This document shows, piece by piece, positions 13,885 to 21,945 of a stretch of 22,446 nt of DNA. The DNA comes from JBGOUV01 sp041477815 (GTDB lineage Bacteria; Acidobacteriota; Terriglobia; Bryobacterales; JACQDG01): the NCBI GenBank assembly GCA_041477815.1, contig JBGOUV010000058.1, forward strand, positions 1-22,446. The letters are read 5' to 3'. The notes below the pieces were generated by a model. It did not search any database. It was not told the DNA's origin and saw only the letters and a program-made list of their open reading frames with translations. The stretch's first letter is position 1. Each line of letters opens with the position of its first letter. Position numbers and translations under genes: made by a program.

Positions 13885-15317
13885 CCAGCCGCCTGCAGCC
13901 GCGCGATGGCCCGCTCGCGTCCCACCGCCCGAAACACGGCAAACGCGCTGGGCCCCACGCTCTGTCCGGTCAGCGCCGCCCGGGCCGCGTTGATAATCAC
14001 CCCCGCCTTCACGCCGCGTTCGGCAGCCAACGCGCGCAGTTGCGCCTCCACGCTCTGCTCGGTGAACTCCTCGGTCGCCGCCAGCCGCTCCCCCAACTCC
14101 GCCACGAGCTGCCGCGCGCCCAACGCGTTGAGCCGTTCGAGCGCCGTGGGCTCCATCTCGAAGCGGTCGGAAAAATAAGCCACGCCCCGGCGGCTGAAGT
14201 CTTTCAGCGTCGTGTAGCGGGACCGGATCAGGTCGACCGTAGCACGAAACCAAGCCGGGTCGGGGCCGGTCCAAAGATCCGCCGCGCGCAACTCCGCCTC
14301 CACGTAGGGCAGCAGGTCATCGATGGCCAGTGCCCGCAGATGCTGGCCGTTCAAGTGCATCGCCTTGGGATCGGGCCAATCCGCGACGCCCTCCTGGAAG
14401 CTGACCACGGCATTCGACCGGTTGATGTTGTCCAGGCTAAACAACTCGATCAGCTCCTGCCGCGTGAGGATCTCGCGGTTGTCCTTAGGAGACCACCCCA
14501 GCAAACTCAGAAAGTTGATGAAGGCGTGGGGCAGGAAGCCGGCCTCCCGGTAGGCCGTAACGCTCACCACCTGCCCATGCCGCCGCTTGGACAGCTTGGC
14601 GCCATCCGGAGCCAGCAACAGCGGCAGGTGGGCGAACTCCGGCGGCTTCACCCCCAGGGCCTCGAAGATCAGAACATGCTTGAAGGTATTGGTAAGGTGG
14701 TCCTGGCCCCGGATGATGTGGCTGATCCGAAGATCGGCGTCATCGGCGCAGGAAGCCAGGTGGTAGGTGGGAGCCCCGTCGCTGCGCGCCAGGGCGAAGT
14801 CTTCGATGTCGCCGGTGGATCGTCCCTGGCCGCCGTACACCGCATCCCCAAAGCGGACCTCCGCCACCGTCTCGCGCGGAACCCGGAACCGCACCACAAA
14901 CGGCTCCCCCGCCGCCGCCCGCCGATCGCTCTCCTCCCGCGAGATCTCCCGCTGCCCCGGATTGCACAACCAGGGCGCCCCGCTACGGTCCTTCTCGCCT
15001 TCTTCAGCCTGCCCGCCCAAGGGCGTAAAGTCGCGGTAAGCGAGTCCCTTCGCCAGAATCGCTCCAGCGGCCTCCCGGTGCAGCGCGCTGCGCTCGGACT
15101 GCGAGTACAACTCGTCCCAGGGCAGCTCCAGCCACCGCAGCCCCTCGAAGATAGACTGCCGCGAGGCCTCCGTATTGCGCTCCACGTCGGTATCATCGAT
15201 GCGCAACACCATCGTGCCCTGCTTCTGCCGGGCGAACAGCCAGTTAAAGATGTACGTGCGCGCGCCCCCAATGTGGAGGAAGCCCGTGGGCGAAGGCGCA
15301 AAGCGAACCCGCAGCAT
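13878..15317 (-). CDS. gltX: Glutamyl-tRNA synthetase
   Basis: A 479-residue class I aminoacyl-tRNA synthetase that charges tRNA-Glu. The N-terminal catalytic domain starts RFAPSPTGFLHIGGARTYIFNW, which holds the HIGH-type motif HIGG; the KMSKS-type loop is GAKLSKRRHG. IDDTDVERNT, IIRGQDHLTNTF and HLPLLLAPDG are further GluRS signatures, with the helical anticodon-binding domain from about 320 to the end. Length is standard and no key motif is lost. The ATG at 15317 overlaps the DinB-like stop by one base (TGATG), and the 3' end overlaps the carbamoyltransferase start by 7 nt, so this housekeeping gene is translationally coupled on both sides. Whether it is discriminating for tRNA-Glu over tRNA-Gln cannot be judged by eye. 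Confidence 0.97.
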   Translation of the reverse strand: MLRVRFAPSPTGFLHIGGARTYIFNWLFARQKQGTMVLRIDDTDVERNTEASRQSIFEGLRWLELPWDELYSQSERSALHREAAGAILAKGLAYRDFTPLGGQAEEGEKDRSGAPWLCNPGQREISREESDRRAAAGEPFVVRFRVPRETVAEVRFGDAVYGGQGRSTGDIEDFALARSDGAPTYHLASCADDADLRISHIIRGQDHLTNTFKHVLIFEALGVKPPEFAHLPLLLAPDGAKLSKRRHGQVVSVTAYREAGFLPHAFINFLSLLGWSPKDNREILTRQELIELFSLDNINRSNAVVSFQEGVADWPDPKAMHLNGQHLRALAIDDLLPYVEAELRAADLWTGPDPAWFRATVDLIRSRYTTLKDFSRRGVAYFSDRFEMEPTALERLNALGARQLVAELGERLAATEEFTEQSVEAQLRALAAERGVKAGVIINAARAALTGQSVGPSAFAVFRAVGRERAIARLQAAGC

Positions 15318-15838
15318 CAGAACACTTCGTACCGCGGCGGCGTAATCCCCTTCAGCCGCAGGTAGGGTTCCGAGTACCCCCGATGATGCGCCGTGTGAAT
15401 AAACCCGTTCAGAACCAGGTCCCGACCGGTCAACGCCGGCTGGTTCGCCGCCCCCGCATAAGACTTAGCCAGGTCCTCCTCGCTCAGGCCCTCCAGAATC
15501 TTGATGGTCCAGTCAAACGTGTCCCCAATGTACTTCAGCGCCGCAGCCTTATCCGGGTTCTCCGGGTCCTTGAACGGCGCCGCCGTCCCCTTGATACGGG
15601 CGTAGTACCGCGCATTGGCCCCGGCCATGTGGGCCATCAAGTCCCCAAAGCTCCTCATCTCGGGAGTCGCCTTGAACCCGTAGTGTTCGGCCGGCATGGC
15701 TTCAGCGACCATGAGGGTGAACTTCTTGGCCGTCCTCCACCGTTTGAGGTAAATCTCCACCGTCGGGCCGGCGGCCTTCCCGGGCCGCGCGGCCAGGGCG
15801 CCGGCGGCCAGAGCGGTAACTGCGTTACGTCGATTCAT
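15317..15838 (-). CDS. DinB-superfamily protein with N-terminal export signal
   Basis: A 173-residue four-helix-bundle protein of the DinB/YfiT type, a fold that usually binds a divalent metal through three histidines and often acts as a thiol transferase. His70 (LMAHMAG) and the HTAHHRGYSEPYLRL motif (His148, His152) supply the three ligands. The N-terminus MNRRNAVTALAAGALAARPG has paired arginines and an Ala-rich core, so export, possibly by Tat, is likely; this is unusual next to a cytosolic synthetase. GGAGGAG lies upstream of the ATG at good spacing. First gene of the gltX operon. Confidence 0.88.
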   Translation of the reverse strand: MNRRNAVTALAAGALAARPGKAAGPTVEIYLKRWRTAKKFTLMVAEAMPAEHYGFKATPEMRSFGDLMAHMAGANARYYARIKGTAAPFKDPENPDKAAALKYIGDTFDWTIKILEGLSEEDLAKSYAGAANQPALTGRDLVLNGFIHTAHHRGYSEPYLRLKGITPPRYEVF

Positions 15839-15860
15839 TAAGTCTCCTCCAGGATGCCCA

Positions 15861-15959
15861 TCATTGTAACCCGGTTTTGACGAGTGGCGCGGACCGCTGC
15901 CCCGAAACCATCTCGTAGAGCACGCCTCCGAGCGAGAAGGTGTCGCTCGCCGCCTCCGC
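15861..15959 (-). pseudogene. Remnant of a PknB-type Ser/Thr protein kinase
   Basis: Reading the minus strand from about 15947 gives SDTFSLGGVLYEMVSGQR, a close match to kinase subdomain IX (S-D-I-F/W-S-L-G-x-V-L-Y-E-M-x-T-G). The frame then runs through unrelated residues to a TGA at 15863-15861. Nothing upstream before the TonB-dependent receptor stop encodes the rest of a kinase. The remnant lies where the promoter of the DinB-gltX operon must be. It is short, so chance is possible, but the motif is very specific. Confidence 0.55.
15863..15868 (-). promoter_or_regulatory. Candidate -10 box of the DinB-gltX operon
   Basis: TACAAT on the minus strand, 25 bp before the DinB-like ATG and followed by a GGAGGAG ribosome site (15843-15850). 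No good -35 hexamer is seen at 16-18 bp, so the call is weak. Confidence 0.3.
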
Positions 15960-16003
15960 TACGACGCTGGAACCTTCCCCCGCAGATCCAGGACCACGAT
16001 CTC

Positions 16004-19000
16004 CTACCAGGCCAGGCGCAGCCCCAGCCGGATCTGCCGCTGATCCGGCAGCGCACTCGTCACCTGCAGGAAGTTCGTGCTGTTGATGTTGGCGCTCGGA
16101 TTGCTGAAATGCGGCGTGTTGGTCGCATTCGCGGCCTCCGCTCGGAACTCCAGACTCACCCTCTCATGAATCGGGAATTTCCGGAAGACGGCCAGGTCGA
16201 GGTTCACCACGCCGGGACCGCGCAGAAGGTTCCGGCCCGACGTGCCGAAGCGGACGCCGACCGGTGACGCGAAGGCTGTCGCATCGAAGAACTGCTGGCC
16301 GTTGCCGATGGCGCCGATCTTCTCCACTACCGGCTTCACCTGGTCCGCCGTCTGCGCGTTTCCCGGCGCGTTCAGCGCCCCTGCCGCCGCACCCACCGTG
16401 AACGGCCGTCCGACGAAGGACGAAAACACTCCGTTCAACTGCCAGCCGCCCAACACCCACTTCGAGGCGCCGGAATTGGCGTGTTTCTTACCCTTGCCCG
16501 CGGGCAGTTCATACACAAACCCCATATGCAGCATCTTCGGAATGTTGTAACCGGCCTGCGCGCGGTTGCGGTTGAACACCGGCGCCCAGTTCCAGTTGAT
16601 CGTACCGGTCCAGCCATCGTCATCGGTCTGGTTGATCGCTTTGGAGTAGGTAAAGGCCCCCTTGAGCGTCAGCCCATCGGCGGCCCGCCGGTTTACCGCC
16701 ACCTGCAAGGCGTGGTAGTTCGCGTTCAGGTATCCATCCCACGCCCACGTATCCACGCTGTGCCCGAACTTGGCGTTCAGCGGCCGGCCGGCCGTGCCCG
16801 CGCCGGGAGCGGCGGCGTTGATTTCCAGGTCGCCAAAGCTATGCACGGTCCGGGTGCCCACGTAGCCGACCGACGTGACGATCTGCCCCGGCAACTGCCG
16901 TTCGATCACGAAATTCCACGATTGGACGTAGCCCCGGTGCAGCTCCGAAGTCGGAATGAACCGTATCTGCGCCGTGGCCGGAAGCGCCGCGCGCCCGGAG
17001 CTCAGATCCGGCAGGACGATGGCCGGAATTCCCTGCTCGATGGTGCGCACCGGCTGGAACGAGTTCGGTGAATTGAAGTTGGCGGCGAAGATCAGCGGGA
17101 AGAACCCGCGCAGCGGCCGCGCCATCGGCATCGGATTGTAGGCCAGCCCATACCCGCTGCGGATGACCGTCTTCGCATCGAGCCGGTAGGCAAAACCGAC
17201 GCGCGGCGCAAACATCTTGCGGCCGGTCGAAACGCCGACCCCCTTCGGAATTCCACCGACTCCGCCCAGCGTCACGATATTCGTCGAGGGATCGTATCCC
17301 TCGATTCCGCCGCGGCCCGACCGCGTCTGGAGCGGATACAGCTCATACCGGAGTCCCGCGGAAATCGTGAACTTCTGGGTGACCTGCCACCGGTCGCGCA
17401 CGTACCACGCCGCCTGGTTGTTGTAGGCGGTCATGATCTCGGACTGGTAGGACCGCCGCATGATCTGGGGTAACCCCAGCAGGTAAGCCGCGTACGAGTT
17501 GAACGACGTCAGCGTCGCGCCCGGCGTGGAAGTGATGCCCTGCGTGAACAGCAAAGCGCCCTGCGGGCCGCCGTTTCCGCCTCCATCGGGCGAATAGTGG
17601 TTCAGCACGTGGCGCACGGCTTCAAAGCCGAACCGGACGTCGTGTTTCGGCCGGGTGAGCGAAAAGTTGTGGCTGGTGGTGAAGGACATGTCGTGCATGA
17701 AGAACGGCCGGGTATCGGTATCGCTCAAGTGATTCGTGTAGCCCGCGATGCTCAGCACCGGCGCGCCGCTTTCGCGAATATCCTTGCCATTGGTGCCCGG
17801 AATCCCGTAAACCTCCCGTCCGAGATCGGTCCCGTAGCCGAGCCCGGTCACCGCCTGTCCCTGCCGGGTCCAGCCGAAGATGCCGTCATACAGAAAGGTG
17901 GGCGAGAAGACATACGTGGCGCCGACGGTCGCCACCTGCGTCCGCAGCTTGCCATCGCCGATGTTCGAGCCCGAAGGGCACAGCGGCGCGCCGCCGCCGT
18001 CCCCGAACGCCGGAGCGCAACTGACCACCGGGTTCACGATCGAGTACTTGCCCCAGGCGTTGAAGTTGGTGTTGCGATTCCAATTCACTTTGGTGTCGAA
18101 ATGGTTCTTATCCAGCCGCTGCGATCCATTGGCCAGGAAGTTCGATCCCGTTCCCGGCACATTCGGCAAGGGAATCAGGTTCTGAACCTTCCGTACAATG
18201 GCGCTCTGCCGGTTGACCGGAACGAGGTTGCCGGTAAACCGCGTGCGCCCCGAGCCGTCGGCGGCGCCGGTGGACGGGTCATAGATCACCGCGCTGTACG
18301 CCGAGAAATCGCCGGCCTTCTGATCGGCCGTCGGTACGGTCAGAAGCTGGGTAGCCCCCAGGCGTTCGTGCTCGCCTTCCCAGCCAAAGAAGTAGAAGAA
18401 CCTGTTCTTCACCACCGGACCGCCGACGGTCACGCCATAGATATTGTTAATGTTCTTAGGCTTGGCGACGGTGTTGAAGAAGTTCTTGGCTTGCAGGCTG
18501 GCATTGTCGTTGAACTCCCACGCCGAGCCATGCAAATCATTGGTGCCGGACTTGGTGATCACCGTGATCGCCGCGCCGCCGGCCATGCCCTGCTCGGCGT
18601 CAAAGGCGTTGGTGGACACGTTTACCGTCTCAATCGTCTCGACCGGCGGCACATACGCGGAATGGTGAGGAAGCCACAAAAATACGCTGAGCGCTCCGTC
18701 GATGCGGGTGGCGTTGTTGTTCCGGTTGACGCCGTTCACGTTGGTTTCGAGGGCCCGCCCCGGCGCGGCCTGAATCGAGTTCTGGAAGCGCCCCGGCGTC
18801 GCCCCCGGCACCAGGTTGATCACGCTCTGGTAATTCCGGTAGTGCGGCAGCGGCAGGTTGACCAGCTCTTTGGAGCTCAACTCCGAGTGCAGGTCTGTCT
18901 TGTCGGTCTGCAGCGCGACCAGTCCGGCCTGGACCATCACCGTCTCGGTCACCTGGCCGATTTCGAGCGCCACATCCTCGCGGCGGACCGTATTCACCGT

Positions 19001-19282
19001 GATCGGCAGACCCCGCTTGGTCACCGGCCGGAACCCGCTCGCGGTGATCGTCAGGTCATAGGTGCCGGCGATCAGATTCGAGAACGTGTAACTGCCCACG
19101 TCGTTCGTCTTCGCCGTGAGTTCCTGCGCCGTGCCGGTGTTGCGCACCGTGACGGTCGCGCCGGGTACCAGGGCGCCCCCGCTATCCTGCACCGAACCGG
19201 TCAAGGATCCATACAGAACTTGAGCGGACGCGGGCGCCACAGCCGCCAGCGTCAAAGCCAGTAGCGTTAACCAACGTTGCAT
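16004..19282 (-). CDS. Oar-like TonB-dependent receptor with N-terminal carboxypeptidase-regulatory-like domain
   Basis: A 1092-residue outer-membrane receptor of the Oar/CarboxypepD_reg-TonB type that is expanded in Acidobacteriota. The ATG at 19282 gives a signal peptide MQRWLTLLALTLAAVAPASAQ; the open frame extends 35 codons further but without signal character. Residues 25-110 form the Ig-like regulatory domain (GSLTGSVQDSGGALVPGATV, NDVGSYTFSNLIAGTYDLTI). The plug follows (about 115-260, with NVNGVNRNNNATRIDG and GGAAITVITKSGTNDLHGSA). The beta-barrel runs to a C-terminal LRLGLRLAW, ending in an aromatic residue as outer-membrane proteins do. The substrate cannot be deduced. A divergent lipoprotein gene begins 205 bp away; a kinase remnant lies downstream. 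AGGGGGG precedes the start codon. Confidence 0.93.
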   Translation of the reverse strand: MQRWLTLLALTLAAVAPASAQVLYGSLTGSVQDSGGALVPGATVTVRNTGTAQELTAKTNDVGSYTFSNLIAGTYDLTITASGFRPVTKRGLPITVNTVRREDVALEIGQVTETVMVQAGLVALQTDKTDLHSELSSKELVNLPLPHYRNYQSVINLVPGATPGRFQNSIQAAPGRALETNVNGVNRNNNATRIDGALSVFLWLPHHSAYVPPVETIETVNVSTNAFDAEQGMAGGAAITVITKSGTNDLHGSAWEFNDNASLQAKNFFNTVAKPKNINNIYGVTVGGPVVKNRFFYFFGWEGEHERLGATQLLTVPTADQKAGDFSAYSAVIYDPSTGAADGSGRTRFTGNLVPVNRQSAIVRKVQNLIPLPNVPGTGSNFLANGSQRLDKNHFDTKVNWNRNTNFNAWGKYSIVNPVVSCAPAFGDGGGAPLCPSGSNIGDGKLRTQVATVGATYVFSPTFLYDGIFGWTRQGQAVTGLGYGTDLGREVYGIPGTNGKDIRESGAPVLSIAGYTNHLSDTDTRPFFMHDMSFTTSHNFSLTRPKHDVRFGFEAVRHVLNHYSPDGGGNGGPQGALLFTQGITSTPGATLTSFNSYAAYLLGLPQIMRRSYQSEIMTAYNNQAAWYVRDRWQVTQKFTISAGLRYELYPLQTRSGRGGIEGYDPSTNIVTLGGVGGIPKGVGVSTGRKMFAPRVGFAYRLDAKTVIRSGYGLAYNPMPMARPLRGFFPLIFAANFNSPNSFQPVRTIEQGIPAIVLPDLSSGRAALPATAQIRFIPTSELHRGYVQSWNFVIERQLPGQIVTSVGYVGTRTVHSFGDLEINAAAPGAGTAGRPLNAKFGHSVDTWAWDGYLNANYHALQVAVNRRAADGLTLKGAFTYSKAINQTDDDGWTGTINWNWAPVFNRNRAQAGYNIPKMLHMGFVYELPAGKGKKHANSGASKWVLGGWQLNGVFSSFVGRPFTVGAAAGALNAPGNAQTADQVKPVVEKIGAIGNGQQFFDATAFASPVGVRFGTSGRNLLRGPGVVNLDLAVFRKFPIHERVSLEFRAEAANATNTPHFSNPSANINSTNFLQVTSALPDQRQIRLGLRLAW

Positions 19283-19352
19283 AGACCCCCCTAAGCGGGA
19301 TTTCCATTTCTCCCCCCGCAGTTTGGCTGTGGGCCGGCTTCCCGCTTCGGTC

Positions 19353-19358
19353 AGTATA
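19353..19358 (-). promoter_or_regulatory. Candidate -10 box for the TonB-dependent receptor
   Basis: TATACT on the minus strand, about 70 bp upstream of the ATG at 19282. At 17 bp further upstream the hexamer is GATTTT, a poor -35. The predicted 5' leader of roughly 60 nt is G-rich near the start codon. Confidence 0.4.
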
Positions 19359-19428
19359 CACCCAGCATGCGAACTAAAATCTCGCACACCATCTTATTTC
19401 GCTCCGGGCCTCCGAGCGCACGTTGAGG

Positions 19429-19457
19429 TTGACGGGTGGTAGTAGCCGGATGATACT
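19429..19457 (+). promoter_or_regulatory. Sigma-70-type promoter for the lipoprotein gene
   Basis: TTGACG (19429-19434) and GATACT (19452-19457) are separated by exactly 17 bp, 30 bp before the ATG at 19488. AGGAGG (19473-19478) follows at ideal ribosome-site spacing. This is the best promoter-like match I found in the window, and it does not overlap the divergent receptor element. Confidence 0.55.
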
Positions 19458-19487
19458 TGATTCTCTATCGACAGGAGGCGTTCTGCT

Positions 19488-21680
19488 ATGACTCATCACT
19501 TGAGAAGCCGCTCTCTTCTGTTTGCCGGCATCCTCCCAGTGGTCATTCTGGTTGGTTGCTCCCGGCCGGCGGGCGACGCCTCCGGGCGCCCGGCGGCCCG
19601 GGCCCCGGCCGAGCGCCCTGCCTGGCTGCAGGAAGGCATCGTCATGGTTGGAAGCTGGGAACCACCCAGCTTCCAGATTCGCCGTGGCGGTCAAGAGATC
19701 GATGCCACCGAGCGATGGAAGCGGGAACGCACCGAGCAGAGCGTGCGCAGGCTCAAAGAACTGGGTGTCACCCTGGTGCTCACCAGTCTGCACAAGGGAA
19801 TGGGCCTCCAGGCCGAGGCGGAGGAGATCGAGACGAACCGGAATTTCACCCGCCTCGCCCATCAATATGGTCTGAAGGTCGGCGGGTACGTGGGCGCCAC
19901 GATGATGTACGAGCCCTTCTTCGCCGAGGAGCCCGACGCGCGCAACTGGATCCAGGTCGACGAGTGGGGCCGTCCCTTTTACTACAATAGCGACCAGACT
20001 TTTCGCTATGTGGCCTGCCGGAACAACCCCGGCTACCGCGCTTTTGTGGAAAAGGTGCTCCGGCTGGGTGTCCAAGACCTGAAACTCGACTTGATCCACT
20101 TCGACCAGATGTCCTGGTGGGCGGAGCCCCTCTCCTGCCGCTGCAAGTTTTGCCAGGCGGAATTTCGCGAGTTCCTGAGAACGCGCTACAGCGAGGCGCA
20201 GCGGAAGGCGCGATTCGGCTTCACCCAGCTGGACCACCTGGCGCCGCCGCCGTTCAGCGCGCTGCGCGCTTCGCCCCCGCCCGCCGATCTGCACAATCCG
20301 CTGATGCAGGATTGGGCGTACTTCCGCGCCGCCAATCTCGCCCGCCGGTTCGCCGAATACGACGACTACATCCGCGGCATGAGACCGGAAGTGGCCGTCG
20401 AGGGGAACCCCAACGTCAACCTGGGCTTGAACCAAGGATTCAGTCGCGGGGTGGATTATTCGCAGTTGATGCGGCATGCGGATATCTTCTGGAGCGAAGA
20501 GCCGAACCACGCGGCCTGGACCTCCGATGGCCGGCTGATCTCCAAAATACGATCCTTCAAGGTGGCGCAGACCATGGGCCGCTCCCTGTTCGTATACACC
20601 GGCGGGCGCTACGGCGCCCAGGCGCCGGAAAGCCCGCCGGAACTTCGTATTGCTGAGACCATAGCCTACAATGGCGTGAACCTCGGAATGGTGGGCGACC
20701 TTTCCGCCGGCGGCACGGAACTCACCGGCGCGGCTCGCCGCTACGTACAGTTTTTTCACCAGCACGTGAAAGACCTCGCCCAGACCCGCAGCGTGGCCAA
20801 TGTGGCGGTGCTGCGCTCGTTCCCTTCTGTGCAGTTCAATCCCGCGCGCAGCAACGTGAGCACGGTGCTTTTCGAGCAGACCCTGATCCAGTCGAAGATT
20901 CCCTTCGACATCATTTTCGTCGACCAACTCCAGGACCTCGGCCGGTACCAGGCGCTCGTGCTGGCCAATCAGGACGCGCTGAGCGACGAGCAGGTCCGCC
21001 TCATCCGCGCCTTTGTTCAGAACGGCGGCGGGCTGGTGGCGACGGAAGACTCTTCGCTGCTCACCGACTGGCGGCTGCGCCGGCCCCAGTTTGGACTGGC
21101 TGACGTCTTCGGCCTCGAGCTGCCTCCGAAACCGGGCGCGCCCAATACGGCGCGGCTCGCAGGTTTCACGGATCCGAAACTCGAAGCGGCCCCGAGGACG
21201 GCGGAGCCCAACCGGCCCTTGCAGCGTGCCTTCGGCAGCGGCCGTTCCGTTTACGTGCCCCGCATCGAGCCGTCGGTAGTCCCGCCGCCGCCGAAGCTCG
21301 ATTATAACTTTGGCAATCCATACTGGAGCCTGCCGAAGAATTACAAGGAGCTGGTCAGCGCGGTGGAGTGGGCGTCCAACAATCAGCTCGCAGCCGAAAT
21401 CCAGGCGCCTCTCTCCGTCACCGTCGAACTGCACGAGCAGAAGAGTTCGAACACCTGGCTTCTGCATCTGGTGAATTTCGATTTCACGCGCCCGGTACGC
21501 GACATCGCCGTCCGCGTCCGCGTGCCCGCCGGGATGAAGGTGCGCGAAGCCTTCGTCGAATCGCCGGATTTCGAATCGCGCCAGGTCCTGAGCACGAGCT
21601 TCCGGGAGAACTTTGTTTCGTTCCGCGTCCCCCGTTTACAGATCTACGATCTGGTGCGGATGAAACTGGAGAAACAATGA
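19488..21680 (+). CDS. Large lipoprotein with GH42-like/glycoside-hydrolase TIM-barrel fold
   Basis: A 730-residue surface or periplasmic lipoprotein that looks like a distant glycoside hydrolase. The lipobox LVGC (Cys24) follows a hydrophobic signal. Residues 60-400 read like a clan GH-A barrel: RLKELGVTLVLTSLHKGMG, HQYGLKVGGYVGATM, DLKLDLIHFDQMSWW, CRCKFCQAEFREFLRTRY (a Cys cluster seen in GH42-like proteins, about 215-230), AVEGNPNVN and DIFWSEEPN, the last two offering candidate catalytic Glu residues. Residues 455-560 resemble the beta-galactosidase trimerisation (glutamine-amidotransferase-like) domain (FDIIFVDQL, YQALVLANQDALSDEQVRLI, VQNGGGLVATEDSS). The final 130 residues form a beta-rich domain. 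Divergent from the TonB-dependent receptor. Activity and substrate are unknown; it may have lost hydrolase activity. Confidence 0.8.
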   Translation: MTHHLRSRSLLFAGILPVVILVGCSRPAGDASGRPAARAPAERPAWLQEGIVMVGSWEPPSFQIRRGGQEIDATERWKRERTEQSVRRLKELGVTLVLTSLHKGMGLQAEAEEIETNRNFTRLAHQYGLKVGGYVGATMMYEPFFAEEPDARNWIQVDEWGRPFYYNSDQTFRYVACRNNPGYRAFVEKVLRLGVQDLKLDLIHFDQMSWWAEPLSCRCKFCQAEFREFLRTRYSEAQRKARFGFTQLDHLAPPPFSALRASPPPADLHNPLMQDWAYFRAANLARRFAEYDDYIRGMRPEVAVEGNPNVNLGLNQGFSRGVDYSQLMRHADIFWSEEPNHAAWTSDGRLISKIRSFKVAQTMGRSLFVYTGGRYGAQAPESPPELRIAETIAYNGVNLGMVGDLSAGGTELTGAARRYVQFFHQHVKDLAQTRSVANVAVLRSFPSVQFNPARSNVSTVLFEQTLIQSKIPFDIIFVDQLQDLGRYQALVLANQDALSDEQVRLIRAFVQNGGGLVATEDSSLLTDWRLRRPQFGLADVFGLELPPKPGAPNTARLAGFTDPKLEAAPRTAEPNRPLQRAFGSGRSVYVPRIEPSVVPPPPKLDYNFGNPYWSLPKNYKELVSAVEWASNNQLAAEIQAPLSVTVELHEQKSSNTWLLHLVNFDFTRPVRDIAVRVRVPAGMKVREAFVESPDFESRQVLSTSFRENFVSFRVPRLQIYDLVRMKLEKQ

Positions 21681-21945
21681 CCCCGGCACGAGCTTGGAAT
21701 GAAGGGATGCCGGATCTTCCGGCCCGGGGAGTGTCACGATGGCGCTGCTCGGAAGTTCTGGTGTCCCGTCGCTGCGACACCAACTCGACGCCCCAGTCGA
21801 GCCCCGCGCCGTCTGCTCTACAAGCGGTCCGATATTGATATGCTGGAGATTCAGGGAAGAGGCTCGAATAAAGTTTGGGAATCGTCACAGACCGCTTCTT
21901 CTTCAGCATGGAGGGTCGCGAGCCACCGCTCATTTTGAGGCTTAG
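21681..21945. other. 265-bp spacer without a supported gene
   Basis: Several short open frames exist on both strands, but none has a start with a ribosome site or resembles a protein I know. A 6-bp hairpin, GCCGGA-TCT-TCCGGC (21709-21723), lies 29 bp after the lipoprotein stop but lacks a T-tract, so it is at best a weak terminator. GAGG (21937-21940) serves the next gene. Confidence 0.5.

Noticed and set aside
12517..14178. A 553-residue plus-strand open frame opposite the carbamoyltransferase
   Set aside because: Composition is typical of a GC-rich antisense shadow, and the minus strand holds clear family motifs.
13885..14274. N-terminal extension of the carbamoyltransferase frame
   Set aside because: It is readthrough of the 3' end of gltX in another frame; family homology starts at MLIVGMGG.
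15955..16003. Short minus-strand peptide EIVVLDLRGKVPAS resembling the start of ribosome-silencing factor RsfS
   Set aside because: Only 14 codons before a stop, with nothing further of RsfS; too short to call.
17597..19264. A 555-residue plus-strand open frame opposite the TonB-dependent receptor
   Set aside because: Rich in Arg, His and Pro with no motif or ribosome site; antisense shadow.
19374..21467. A 697-residue minus-strand open frame opposite the lipoprotein
   Set aside because: Antisense shadow; the plus strand has promoter, ribosome site, lipobox and domain content.
21760..21785. GGTGTC/GACACC inverted repeat in the spacer before the F420-type gene
   Set aside because: Six-base arms with a 10-nt loop are expected often in GC-rich DNA and have no supporting context.
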